Source: Ooceraea biroi
Taxonomy: Eukaryota; Arthropoda; Insecta; Hymenoptera; Formicidae
NCBI RefSeq assembly: GCF_003672135.1
Contig: NC_039517.1
Location: forward strand, 558,001 to 622,000
Length of the DNA: 64,000 bases
Reading direction: 5' to 3'
Shown one piece after another: positions 22,601-37,600 of the stretch (position 1 is the first letter of the stretch; every line of letters begins with the position of its first letter). Position numbers and translations under genes: made by a program. The notes beneath the pieces are model-generated. The model saw only the letters and a program-made list of their open reading frames with translations, had not been told where the DNA came from and did not search any database.

Positions 22601-25600
22601 ACGAGTGCGGCGGATATTTTTAGTGTAACAATCTTTTCTCGCCTGTTTGTCTCCTCGCCACTTCATCGCCGCTTCCTCGCCGACAAATTATCAAAGTATC
22701 GACGAAGGTGTCCGAGCTATATTAGATAATATCGTTAAAAATGTGACGATTACACCGTACGATTTTTGAAAAAAACGGCACAATTTTATCGTGATTCGGC
22801 GATCTTTCTCGCAATTCCGAGCGCTGCGAGCATAAGTTGAAGCACAAGATCATCGCGATAATATTATGCAAATATACAGAGTGGTCTAGAAATTACTATG
22901 ATGGAAAGCACAACTCTCAGATTATATAAACAACAAAATTAATAATAAGCTTTACATATATATAATAATGATTAATAATAAATTGATTCAACATAATTTA
23001 ATAAATGTATTAAATTTATTATATAAATTATGTTTTATATTTTATATATAATATAAAATTTTTTAATAAATTTTATACAATTTATATTAAATTGGTGAAC
23101 TTTAAAGCAGATTCATGTTTTTGTTTTTAATAATTTGTGTCTCTCTTTTCTGTTGTATATCTAATCTTTTGTAAATACATCGATATAACGCTATACATAA
23201 TGCGGCGTAAAAGCACACGTTTCGCGGTTTACCAAATCAAGTTTCATTTACACGGATTTCTCTCCAGAATAGTGATTTCTCGGCCGTCTCTTTTCCCATA
23301 CATTGGAATATCTTCTCGTAAAGAAAGTGCCGCGTGAGATCTTCGAAAACTCGCAGAAATGACGGACGTGATGAGGCCTGTCTCGCCGATTTCGCCGGTT
23401 CGCCTGGCGACGATTCGACATCACGCGCGATGGGAGCAATACATCAGTAAGTATCATCAAGTATGCCCGATCGCATCCCCAATATTGTTCCGTCAAGCTT
23501 TCAATTTTAAGCTTGTCTTCCTCATTTCGTCACGTCTTTCCTCATCTGCCTCAGATTAGCTTTTCGTGAGTAATCCGGATTGCAGGAAATTGTATCGCGG
23601 TAATAAGGGGAAACAGACGAATAGTCAACACGTCACGATGCTCCGTCCTCTTCTGCTGGTGGTTTACGCAAGATACGCACGGTACACGCGCAATATTGAT
23701 GTCCGACTCCGCGGTATGAATCAGCCGTGTAAAATAGACCTCGATAAGCTCGGCAGCCGGCTCCGTGCCAATGTTTAAGTCCCATTCAGACGATTACTCA
23801 ACCTACTCTCGCGCGGTGCACGCGAAGCAAAAAAAGATTGCAATAGCGATGCGAAAACGCGACGCACATGGCGCAACGCGATCCATGGAAATATGCGTGT
23901 CGAGTAAATTTAAAGACGCTGATGGATTATTATTGTAAAAGCGCCGCTTCATTGTCAATCCCCGACTTTGAGAACGCGTTAAACTTGGCGCCGCAACACG
24001 TTTGACAAATTCACTTTTCGGTGCCAATATTCTGTCTGCAATTATTTATTGTAATAATAACAATAATTTTGTTTGGTGCTCGATGCATAAAAATATTGCA
24101 TTTTAAAGTACCGTTAATTATCTTGATTCGGAATTGTAAGAAGAATTTAGTTTAACTTAATTTATATGTTTTATTTCATTTAACTATGTATGAAAATATT
24201 TTCTTTTTCTCCGGAAAGGAGCGAGACGGGACAGATATCCAGTGCATTCCCCCGAAGAGCAGTACTCTCCTCCAGATCCGCGGTCCCCTCGCGACCGGGG
24301 CACGCTCCCCGCACGCGTGCCCGAGAGCAGCGGTTTCCCCGTAATCGGTCGTCGTGAAACCGGCTGGATTCCACCGAACACCGCAGCGACTTCCGTCCAA
24401 GAATTCCATACGAGAATGCCCCTTCTCCCCTGCCACCAACCGCCCGTCTGCCACACTCGTTCCCGCGTCCTCTCTCCTCTTTTTCCTCCTCCTCCACCTC
24501 TTCCTCTTCCTCTCCAGGCCTCCCGCTGCTCGCTCCTTCCTCCAGTTCCCGCGGTATCGCTTTCCCGCGAACTTCAATGACAATCAGTACCATTCCGACG
24601 CGACGCCGATCCGCGTCTTGTGCGCATCTTACTCGCTTCCGTCAGTCGTGCGCACGCGTGCGCGCGCGGTTCCTCTAAGTCTCTTCTTTTCGCGGCAAAT
24701 ATAATAGAAGCGTGCAAGGGCGCGAAGGGACTGAGGGCTCACCAGACGTGAACTTTCTCCTCCAGCGAGTTTTCGTTTTTGGCCACACTCTTGCCAAAGT
24801 ATCGCACTCGCGCGAGGGGTTCAACGTTCCTGAAATAGTGGGTGTGTCGGTTTCTTCGTGAATTTTCTTTCTCTCTCTCACGCACTCGCGCGCGCGATTG
24901 ACGCGACGCAATGGAGACGACGCGGGTTCCCGAAGAGGAGAACCTGTACCAGGTGTACAATCACGAGAAAGCGACCGGCAACCTCGTTACTCTCGGTAAA
25001 TGCGCGTTTCCCTTCCTCACACCTTGTAGCTCGAGCTAGCCTGAGATGGACTGATTAAAAGACTGTTTGAATAAGCTTCTGTAAAAGACACAAAATTTTT
25101 CAATTTTCGGAAAAGATTTTTCTCCGAAGGCAAAAATCTTTCTCAGATCTGCAATTAATAGATTCGCCATCATGCGATCACTGGTGACTGATAGTGCAAT
25201 AAATGCGTTAAGACGCAAGGATAATAGTATAATGCACTATTAGTTATATTTTATATATAATTAGAAATAAAAAATAAAGAAATAAATAATTTTATATAAA
25301 TATTTTATAATTAAAAAAGCAGGACGGACAAAGTGCGTTTGTAAATAACTTAATAATTTTTAGATTGTGAAAGAAGGATTACATATGGACTGCGAAACTT
25401 ATAAGAATCCAGTTGGCATGAACGGCAAGTCAACTAAATTATGCTTGCCGACGAATGTGCTAAGAAAAACACGCGATAAAAAGGCAATTGGAATCTAAAT
25501 CTCGCAGATAACTGCACGAAATGATATGCAAATTATGATAATAAGTCTGCAAATATTTACCTGCGTCATACCAAGTATTTAAATTAAGAAGCATCGTATA

Positions 25601-28600
25601 TAAAGGCATGGATTATATTAACACAATTTTTACAATTGAAAATATAAGATATAAATAATATAAAAAGATATAAAATATAAGATATAAACCGGTTGAAGAT
25701 ATAGAATGTGTGCAATTTATACGTAAATATTTCTCTCCGCGAAACAAATGCCATTAAATTTGCATGTAGCATTATTACGTCGATTTTGTCGTCAGCCGTA
25801 CACATGGATCTTGGTTTTGCGTGAGTCGCGATATTATCCCGCCGAATGAAATTCCGCGAATAAAAAGTTTCAGATTAAATGAGTCAAATGTGTCGTGCGA
25901 CAATCTTGCGCCTGGCCAAGGACAGCAACGAAGCAGCAGGGCATGGCGTCATCGTAAAATAATGTCGCGACGCTCTTGCACGCGCCAGCTCGAAATTAAA
26001 TAAGTGAGCTCGATTGATTCGATGAACCGCGTCGGTTCACTTTCACGGGATGCAATTTTCCATCGCAACGATATTCCTTAGATCCTTATGTTGCTCGCAT
26101 AAGATTATTATTGATTATTAATGTTATACCGATTATCCTTCGAATATTATGCATTTTAACGCAATAACAAATAATTTAAAAATAATTGAACAATATAAAG
26201 ACAGCTGAAAAAGAAATGTTTAAATAAAAAAATATATAAAAAGTAATAAGGGAGGGAGAAAGGAGAGAGAAATATGGTCGATCATCGACCAAGTTTAGTT
26301 ACTTGCTATTATTACATTATTAAAATTACAATTTTTATTATTAAAATTATAATATATTAATTTATACAGAGTGCGAGAAATCATCGTAATTGCCTGTTAC
26401 ACGTATACTGCATCGCCGCGTGCAGGAATCAGTTATATAGCGGGTGTGCCCGCTCTCTGTTTACGCGAGACGAAAGCGAGCGCCAATAAAATAAACGACG
26501 TTAGACAGAGTGCGCTTGAAATAGGCGAGATAAATTTTTTTCTTAAACTTAGGGATGATATAAGACGAAGAGCATGAAAGGAGCCGCGCCAACTTTTTAT
26601 TCCTTTACCCTTTTTCTTTTTTTTCTCTTCGGAGCCGATTCAAGGTCTCACGAAAATCGACTTCGACATTTTGCGCGCGGATTACATAACGAGATGATGA
26701 TGATGGATAATCATTTAATCTATTGACTGACGACGTGTGCTTTCAGATGCGCTGCTGGCGGACTTGCAGAACACCGTGTCGTCGGAAGGGAATCACGTCG
26801 GCGGTAACGCGACACCCGGTTACGGATCATTGAATGGCGCGCGCACTCACGTGACCACCGGGTATAGATCCTACGATAATCGAACCTCGCCGCTGCCGCC
26901 GCAATCGGTGAGTGCTCTTAATCTCTTTAATTCAAGCACTAATAGATCTGTAAAGGCCAGTTTTAATTTTTAATCTAATTAAAGCTCGATTTATATTTAC
27001 AATTTAATATAATATTTATTAAAGATCCGTGAGATGTAATGTTTATTAAAAATTCTGCGATTCCAGTGAGAAGCTCTCTATATCTTGTTTAATAGAATTA
27101 AATGTTGACACTCAACAAAATGTATCCTATATTATATATCTCTTTCAAGTTAGTAATCTCTGAATTAATTGCGTTGGCACACATTTGATTTACATTCTTG
27201 TTTCTCGCGTCTCTGCGCATCTGTACTTGAATCGGGCTTGTAAAAATATTCGACGAGATTTACAGAGATCTGCAAATATAAAAATCAAGTAGGAATCAAG
27301 TAGAATCACGAAACGGTAACTGTTTTTACCGATGATAAGGCGCGTGGCAACTTGGCAAGTACGTCGCGTACGTATCGACGAGGATCGTTATTGCAGCGAC
27401 ATTGATGATTCCTTAGGCGGTTACCAGATGGTGCCATGTGTCGCTTTTGAAGCGCGCCGTTTGACGGAGATCCGGCAATTTGGGCACTACCCCAATGCCA
27501 CCTTTTATATTATTAATAAAAAAAGAAATTAATAAAGAAGAAAAAGTGAAAGAAGTCTGACAGCGATCGTTTAATTCCGAACGTCACGCTGACGTTTGCT
27601 GACGTTATTGCGGTGTTCCACGAAGTGATAATTGATAATAAGCTGCGAAGCGCATATTGTTGCTAGAAGCGCGTTGTATAAAACCAAGAAAACTCGTTTA
27701 TCTAAGACTATATAACATTTGTAATAATAATTATAATAATTGTTAAGGGAAAAAATTACTTTGCCGAAGTACGACAATATTAGACATATTTGCTGCATAT
27801 TATTTATTATATTTCTCGCCCGTGCGATTTATTTGTTATACAATATATTTCTCTAAGCTCTCGGTTTAGCCCTCGCGTGTTTTATTATAATGGGACTCCT
27901 CAGTTTACACAAAATTAACTTTTTGGCAGTAACGTCGTTCTGCGATTCCAGTCTACAAAACGTCCCGAAATAGAGCGATCCGTCGTCACGGCCGCGAAAG
28001 CGTGACATCGCACGCGCGGCGAAATCTGTAAATAATTCCCTTAGCTCAGTTAATAACTGTCGATACGACGATGTCTGGTGTGGTCTTCTTCAACCGTTCG
28101 CAGCTGGTTTTCAGGGCCACAAACGCCGATAACGCAAACTTTCGGATCAAACAGAGTCGAAATGAAGATTTACAAATCCTTGAGAGAACACAAACTGAAC
28201 TCTTATTTTTATCTAAAAAGAAAACGAGCCACTTAAAGGACCATCATTATCATTAAATCGCAAAATATGAAAAAATTCTTAGAAGATTAAATTTAGATTT
28301 TTCATAAAATCTATTTTTGTAACAAAATCTGAAATTTCTAAATTTTGATTTTGATCTTTCAGATTTTTATGTCCAATTTTATGATGCATACATACACCTA
28401 TTTAGGCATGAAAATGTTTTCCATCATTTCGAATCGTTTAAGAATTCACTTTAATGTTGCCCGAGACCTCGCGGAATGGTAATTCGATCGACGGCCGCTC
28501 GGAAATATTCTCTCAGCATATTAATTAAGTCTGAATGTCCGAATCCGACCGTTCTCCTACGTTATAGTCGCAAAAATAGAACGATAAAGAATAGAGGCGA

Positions 28601-31600
28601 GCGCGATACGAGGGGGTGCTCTCGTAAAACTAGACTCGAGGCAATTACAACTCCCGCGCGAGCGATTCGATATTTGTCACGGTGTGCAATTATCATCGGC
28701 TGTTTTGAAAAAAACTTCCAGAGTCGTAGAGAGTCGGAAATAACTGTGACGCAACAGCGCGACTAAAATTAGAATCAATATCGCGTCTAAAATTGACTGC
28801 TCGTAGCATCAGTACAGCCGCGGTGTCGGGCGGTCGTGGACAGATGAATCGTGTATAAGTCAGGATAGAGAAGGAGAAAAAGAGAGAAAGCGAAGAGAGA
28901 GAGAGAGAGAGAAAGAGAGTGTCTCGAGTTACTCTCGTCTTCTTTATTTTTCTCTGGCTAGAAACGACGCGATGATGTATCTGCAACGATATACGATATT
29001 AACGTTAACATCTGTCGATGTCTTGTTTACTATTAAGCAGCAAAAAGAATCATAGTTGCACAGAATAATCAGAATAATCGTTAACGAATATTGACAGAAT
29101 ATCGTAGCCTCTGATTATTCGAGATACACGAAATTGTGTCAATTCTGCAGTCGCAATTATCGCAGGCGATAATTTTCGGCGATTTTGTAGTAGTTTTAAT
29201 AATTTTATTCCTATGAGTTTTTATTGTAATATATAAGTTTTTGTTATAATTAAAAAAACAATATTATATTAATTTTATTATAATATAATAAAACGATTAA
29301 TGAGGAAGCTTCGGCAATCGATTGTTAATGAAGCTCTCGTGCGACTCGTAAGACAAGAAAAAAATGACACAGCTGTAATAATATTTTTCATGGAGCGTAG
29401 AACAGAGTCGCGTGCATTGTCGCGCGCGCGAGGTTTCCGTGTAGAACACCTGTTACGTTCCCTGCCGATTCTATCGATCTTTCCTCGGTCTAGGAAAAAG
29501 GTCTTTGTATTATTCATGCTCCATAACCGCTCCGCTTGCGGAAAATTTGCGGCTTTGCGATCGCGCGATACAACAGAGCCAGCTACGCAACATTCGCTAT
29601 TTTCTTCCTCAGTGCTTTGTGCACAAAAAGAACTTATTTTATTTGATAGCGAAAAGATTGCATGTGAAAAGATTGAATCGTAGCTGAAAGGATCAACAAA
29701 ACAATGAAATAATGAAATTATTCGTGTGATACGAATTGAAAAATTTTAAATATGATAGAGTTTCAAAAACAAGTCAACGCATTTGTCTTCGCATTTATTT
29801 TCGAATTGCTGATATTTTCCTGTATCGATCGATCATTCGCGTTTTTAACGGAAAGAGAACGTTCTACGTCGGATCAATGAACTTTTAACTTTTCCCCACA
29901 GCCATAGTACGAACATAAATGTGTCTGCAATTGTTTGAATTATTTAGACCACGACTCGGATCATTAGATTGCAAAAATAGCTCTGGACTAACGTGTCGCG
30001 CCACATTTGAGTGTGTTGATTCAACAATTTATGAAAATGTATTTTATATCTGCATGGTCGCAACGGCTGATGTTTTGTCCAGTTTGCATTACAGTCGTCC
30101 TTCTCGAACGTAAATCGAGATCGTGCTCCAGTTTTCGCGCAGTCCGAGACCTATTTTGACGGCGGCCAACTAGGCGAATAAAAGCGAAAGCGCTAACGCA
30201 AGTTTATTTGAAGATGGAAATATATCGCACATAATAAATATAACTTATCTTTCCAAAAATTAATAAAATTAGTAATAAAATACACATTTAATTTGCTTAG
30301 TTTGACTTTATTTTCATGTTTTTTTTGCTTTTTTATTCGATGCTTTCTACAATCTAGTTTCTAGTTTGTTGCGGATGAAAGGAGAATCTCCATTCTCGCG
30401 AAACCATCTCTACGGTTCGATCGGTTAATCCTCAAAATTCGAGCAAGAAAAGATTGTTCCTGGCTTATATGTCCGTGTGACGGACAGTGATGTCCGTTAC
30501 TGCCATATTGCTGGTGAGGAATTGGGCCAGGGTGTCCACACCCGCGCGCGGTCTACGATCGAACGGGTAGCCCATGGGTCGTGCGTCCGGGTACTTGCGA
30601 TCCCGCAGGCCGCAATAACTCACCGCGTCCCTGCATCTGGTCGGTTCCTCCTGCTGCACCTGCAGCAAAATAAAATAAAGCTTCCTCGCGTACGGTTTCG
30701 TTAAAAAAAGAGGGAAAGAGGAAAGAGAAGGACATACAAGCAAGGAAATAGTGGAAAGTTTTCATTATCCGATGTACCGTAAGCTCCTAAGCTTCGGGAC
30801 GAATATTAGAAGTACTTACCTCATCGCCGGTGTAATCAGATATCATGATAAAGAGCTCCATCGGAAATCCTTCCTCCGTTCCTTTAGGTACCAGCATGTG
30901 CTGTGGCCAGCCACATCCGCAGAAGTTGAATTCCTCGTTATCGTTTGATCTGTTCTCATCGAGACTGCGGAATGTCTTTTCGAACGGTATAGTTACCGAA
31001 GAGTCCGTTGATTTGCGCTCGATGGTATTTCGACCCGGTCCCACTAACGGCGGGGAAGAAAGCGGAAATTTCGTGAATAATAGTGGAGACAACGTGCAAC
31101 TTGTCAAACATTAAAAAGCAAAACAAAATAGTAAAGCAAACACATATTTCAAAAATCACACGAAGAACTAGATTAATATCGAAAATTATACATATAATAA
31201 TACGCTTTTATCTTGTCTCTCTGACTGTTACAGTAAAAGACAAATTATGCGATGTGCGGAAATACAATTGTTAAGATTGAATTAATAACAAAAAATAACG
31301 TACATGACATATTACTTTAGAACTGTCGGGTTGGGGGGGTTTGTAAAGCTGACGAAGCTGAAATTTTACTCACGCAAAACAGTAAACTTGTCCATTTCAA
31401 TCATCAGCTCCTTCTGCTCTATGAACTCGTACAGCATTCCGCGTTCGTTCCGCTTGGGCGCGATGAATATACGAACGGTTCCTCGACGTGGCGCGTTGCG
31501 ATTGATGGCGACGATACTGTAGGTGAAATTTGTATGAAAGAGATGAGTGAATCTGACGGGAAGACTACCGCGTGGTATAAAATCTAAGCCGCGAGATAGA

Positions 31601-34600
31601 TCGATGTCACTCTGCTTCCAGAAAGTCGTCAGCACGTTTGCTGACTGGTCCGGAGTCTGCACCCATATGTCCGTGATTTCCACGCCGGCGAAGCTCAACT
31701 GAAACAATGATATACAATATAAATTACTAAAGTAAACCGATAATCGATATCGATATAAAAATGGGGTGTGTGCACTCACCTGCTGTAGGCTGTACTCGGG
31801 AAGTGTATTCTTGTACTCCAGAAACACACGATCAGTGAACCCGTGGAATCTGTAGAAAATGGGATCTCTCATAGCAGTGGCCGGTTCCCCCATGATTCCG
31901 AAATTTTCCTGCGAAAAAGATTATCATTCTAAAATATTGTAACTATTGTTTTAATTTGTTGGGATGCCAGTTAAGAAGATTGTTGCAACATTAAAAACAT
32001 TAACGCTCAAATTGGCATTAAAATGAAATCGCGATTCTAAGAGCGCGTTACCAAGTAACGATGATCCGGATCGTGGCAGTAAGAGATGGCCATGTGAACG
32101 AGATTGTGAAGATCGCCGTAGACGCTGCGATTGGGCGACAGGATGCTGGACTCCATGATGTTACCGAGCACGTTTATGCCCTCGAACTCGGTCAAAGGTA
32201 CCCTCTCGCCACGGGAGTCGATATAAGTACCGGTGTGAATGATCTCGTAGATGCGATCACGCCATCTCTCCAGGTCTTGGACGTCGTAGCTCAGGTAAAT
32301 CTCAGGACGATGGACATCCTTGATTACGGCGCCGGCAGGACGAGCGGGCCAAACATGGTCCGCAACCAAAGAATCCAACTTGGGGAAGTAACCCTCCTGG
32401 ATCGGCTCGCGCCAATTGTGAAAGCGCTTCACTCGAGGCAGTCGGTTGCACAGACGTTCGCAGTTGTATCTGCGAAGAGAAGGATCAAGTCACGTAAAAT
32501 ACCGGAGTCTCAGAAAGTTCTTTGAGTCTATTGTTCCTCGACTCGATGTCGAAACGTAGTTTAACAGAAGAATATTATTTTAAAATTATTAATATCATTA
32601 ACGAACAACGTTATTATTGGATAAACGATATTATTGGAATTATACAGACTTAAGACAAGTTTCCGTGCGATAATGAAGGTCGACTTATAAGCATTTGCTC
32701 TCCTACATTTACCTAGCTTGGACCTGGTGATGCATATAATAGAACAGTTCACCTCGCCGATCCTTGTTAACAATATTTATGTTGCCTTCGAATGGATAGA
32801 CCAGATGCCAATGCCAGTGATGAAGATTGATCCCAATGTCTTCCCTCCAATAAGCCACGCGATGCTCCTCGTCGAGATCCGACGCTGTAAATTCTCGCGG
32901 AATTTCAACAGGCGGCTGTAGATTACGAAGACACGACAGAATGAAACGATAACATGATAGCTTTCGTGTCAGTGATTGAGACCAAAGTTTTCGATTTATA
33001 TGTTCTGTACAGTTTTTGCAATTGTTCGATTTGTGTTCAAAAAATAAAATAGTTAATCAATTAATGTAATCGAGTAACAGATGATTGCTTATTAATTAAT
33101 GTGTCAGCAAGCAAATACCCTGGATGTCTCCGGCATAAGGTTTGCCATCTTCTTCGCTCTGCTTAATGTTCTCTTGTCAAAATACTTCTCTGGCAAAATT
33201 TCCGTCAATGGTGGAATCGGTATATCCCTGGTATCGGGACGATGCAGCATCGCCACCGAGAATGCGTAGACGAACATCTGTGGATTGACCTGATCGCGAC
33301 AGTAAATCGATGTCGAAAGGAAGTCGTCGAACGTTTCCATATCTGTAATGCAGATTAATAATCGATTAGCAAAGCATCCGATTAATCGAATAATTCTACG
33401 TCTATCATGTAATTCGTAAATGGAATTTTTCAAAATATGCTGATACATGTATCGTACATGAAGACATCTAATTAAAATTACTTTATTATTTTAAAAGCAG
33501 AATTTATCAATTTTGATCATTAAAACGTGACACTGCGTGAATACAATTAGAAACAAACCAAGAAAGGTGTCGATGAGAGACGTGGCCATCTCTCGGTGCT
33601 TAGGGATGAAAAGAGAGAAAGGCTCTTGACGTCCAAGCTGGAGAGGTATTCTGATATCTGGCAGACTCATCTCCTTAATCGGGACTTTCGACGTGCCGCC
33701 AGTAGTAATCGATTTGAATCCTTCTACATTTTCTGACTGTAATTATGATACCAACCATTCATTTATAAAAAACACGAAAATTCTTATATTTGATATAAAC
33801 TTATTATGAAGCTTGGATCCAGAAAATAGCATATTAGAATCCGCATAATTTATTATGACAGATAATATTATAATACATATTCGAAAACTTTCAAGTTCTA
33901 TAAATTGTGAGGAGTGTCGAACTGAAAATCGTCAAATTCAATATCGATACTCAATAGTGCTAAATAAAATCGTACTCACCAAGTAGTTAAGCGGTACATC
34001 GAAAGTGACTCTTTCTCTTCCCTTGGGCATGTACATTGGCTCCATAGTTCGATCGAACAGATGAAGGATATCCATTCTGTTACTCATGTTGCCCACCGTG
34101 TGCGACGCACTGAATCGGCAGCAAAATAATCCGCAATAACGATAGAAGATTCAAAAATGAGAGGGAAGGTTTGCGATGTTGCTCCTGGGAGGACGTACGA
34201 TAGATTTTTATGTACCGGGCGTGTCAATGCTGGAATTTATAAGACGATCGCGAAGGATACAGTGGTCTGCCAATGATAAACGATCATGCATTCGAACGAC
34301 CGCAAGATCCGTCCAGGAAGTACAGGAAAGACATATGCAAGAGGAAGTGCGTCGGAAACGATGAAAAGCGGTGTATTTGTAAAGGAAATCCTGTCTTCCT
34401 TCGCAAATATTTATTTTTTCGATGAAAATCAACGGTGATTAACCGGAATTATCAATCGGACTCGAAAAAATCAGAATCATTCTTTTGACAACTTGATCGT
34501 TTCATGCAATTCAATTACGAGACACGTGTGATCATGTTCTTTAATATTAAATTATATATCATAAAATAGTTTCTTTCAATTTCTTATTTAAAGTACAAGC

Positions 34601-37600
34601 ATCAGTTTTTTTTTAATTTCTCGAAACGAGCGAGGCGTTGAGACGATAAAACTGATATTCTGTCTCTCGCGGTATCATCTAACGCGAGAATTTGTTCGTC
34701 GCGTGCGTACATCAAACAACAAATTACGAGATACGCCTACAATGGCAATAACATTCATGTTAAACTGCCGTCAAGTGCCAAATCTCTCTCGTCGGCCTGC
34801 CGAAGGCCGCGGCTGTCAAGCTTTCCTATTGATGCGCGAATCCGGTCGGCGCGTGCATGCGTGTAACATACGTTCGTTGCAGCTGCAAATGCAGCCCGTT
34901 GCATAAACCTCCGGCAGAAAGTGCGGTAACAACGCGTGCGGAACACGTGAGCGCGACGAATCGGGCCGCGCGTGTACCGGTCACGTGACAGGGAACATGA
35001 AACACGCACGGTGTCCTCGAAAGTCTGCTTTATCTTTATGCGCTAATTCGCTCCGTGAAATTGAAGGATGCGAATTGAAGTTCTGGAAACATTTGCTGAT
35101 TTGTAGCCAATGTTTGCCACTGCATCGAACATTTATTCCTCTAAACATCAATTATTAATTAATAAGTCTATTGTAAATTATTTATTCATAATATTAATTC
35201 ATACAATTCACATATAATTTAGTAATTCATAATAAATGACTTGACTTTTAAATTCTTTTTAATTATAGCTCAAGAAACGATAAATGAAAAATGAAATTTT
35301 ATTGCAAAACATGATGAGATGGACATCGCAAAAATTAAGAATGATGATAAAAATTAATTAAATAATAAATATATAAGTTACACATCGTTCTCATCGTTCA
35401 AAAGCACACGGTAGCTTTTTTCAATCGTTATTTAAAATAATTAATTGATTGATCAAATTAACCATCAATTAATGAATATCAATTGTGACAGCTCCCATTA
35501 TATAGAAATCACTCAGAGAAATCCTGTGATCATGTCCTTTTGTGCTAATAGTGATGTCGTCGCTGAAATTTTCCGCGAATCGCCGATATGTCTTGCTGAC
35601 ATGTTTCTGTTGGTTCGCCGCGGATATTTTTAGGTCGACGACTCAGCCGTGTAACCCAGTTTCCGTCCAGCAGGATGCGCCGTAATGCTGCTTTATTGCA
35701 AAAAAAATAGTCGCGCGGGAATTCGGCGATAAATCCGATATCGTCCTTATTTGTTTCCCAGAAATCCGACTGTTATTTCTGACGATCACTCTTTAATAGA
35801 TCGTCATTCCGATATCATTACACGAAATCCGGGAAAGTTGCGTTGTGATAAAGTCGCGTGTAATAAATAACGTGTCTGCTACTTTTAATACACCTCGCTA
35901 ACTGATTACTCTTCGTACACACGAATAAAAGCCCTCAACTTATGATTAGATGAGTGCGACGCGGCGTTTGGCCATCGCACGTCGATTAGCCATGACGTCA
36001 AGCATTAAATTTAATTTCGGTAAACAAGACGGAGTGACTTTGCGCGGTTAGTCAATTTCGTAATTGGAACATCTTTGGTTTACTTATTAAAAGCGTGACA
36101 ACGTTAATTCAAGTGAAAGACAAGTTTTATAATCAATTGTTGATATGCCCACTTAATATTGCTAATTGTAATTCATGAGACTTGCTTGTCATTAATTTGG
36201 ATAAATTAATTTGCAAAAACGCGGTATTCATTTTATAATAACATTGTATTATTTATTTATAGTTATTATAGTTATTACAATATTTATCGATTCGAAGAGA
36301 GGACGCGAGATCATATTTTTGGGACACTTCCCCGCGGCTAAAAGTGATCTAAAATTGACGCTGTCGGAACTAAAAACGCAAGTTGTCCTCCTCATCCTGA
36401 GCGACGACGGATTCCACACGCGCCGCATAATGATTCTCGTGACATCATGGTTCTAAATAATAATGCACTTTGCGGAAACTTGGCAGGACATTGCTTTTTG
36501 TCGATTAACAAGCCAAGAGCATCTAAACGCAGGAAATCGCACAGCTGTGGTTCAGGTCGTCTGCGTACAATTCATTCATCCTATTAAGAGGACAGCCCAT
36601 TAAATGTTGCATTAATTTTTCTAATTCTAGGCTTTCGATGTTTCACTGCATCAAAATTCAATAACATTAATTAGTAACGAGAATATTTGAGAAGGCAAGA
36701 TATCGTTTTTATATCATATATTAAATATTTAAAAAACATGTCAGATTAAATATAATATTAATATTAAAGCTATGAAGCTTGATATATCGAAAAGCGTCAA
36801 TGAAACTGTAACATCGTTATATAATAGAATCAATATCTGATTGGAGAAGCCTTGAAATCATCTAACGACTCATTGCGGACTTTCCGAAATGTTGTAGCCT
36901 ACTTATCAGAACCGTGAGGCGATAGAGGAAACCATCGGTAAAACCGGAAGCGCGTCTTACACGCAGACCAGCGCCGGAGGAAAAATGCCCTCCCTCAATA
37001 ACAATCTGTCCGAGCTGGACACTCTTCTGCAAGATCTGAGCAATGCGCGCTATAACGCTCATTATCAGGAAAGAGGTTGGCACTTTATCTAAATTCTTAA
37101 TCCTTCCCGAGCGATCGATTTTTCCGATAAACAAGGATTTCCTTCTTTGATTAATCGGAATAATAATATATTGGACACCGAAATGTCCTGATCAATCCAA
37201 TATGAGATGTTTCTATTTTGAGACATGCCAGAACATCACGTTTTCTTTTAAAAAATTTATTTAATACGCACTACCGAATCGTTTGGGAAGGCTCGAGGAT
37301 TGATTTCACAGGAGCAATGCCGTACGAGTGTCTTAATGATTGTAGACAGCCGCGTATCCACGACGGGAATGAACGGGGGCGCGATTAGTCCCATGCTCCG
37401 CTCCCCAAGTAGTATGTCAGCTTCTCGACCCACCGTCGACTCATTGCTCGAGGAGCTAAGCACCGCCGTGCCTAATGGGTGAGCTTTCCATATGTGCGCT
37501 AATTAATCCCGAGACAGTGTAAACTAAACGTAAGCTAAGCATAATAAACTGTGCTAAGCAGGCCGCTTTCAAATGAGCATTCATATTACAAGTTACATCG

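Noticed and set aside
22875..22905. tatacagagtg string similar to a transposon end (also near 26365 and a weaker one near 61868)
   Set aside because: No matching inverted end, no body and no target duplication. Could be chance in AT-rich DNA.
24176..24704. Open frames of 110-137 residues on both strands
   Set aside because: GC-rich leader or promoter of paxillin exon D. Frames are proline/arginine-rich mirrors of each other with no family match.
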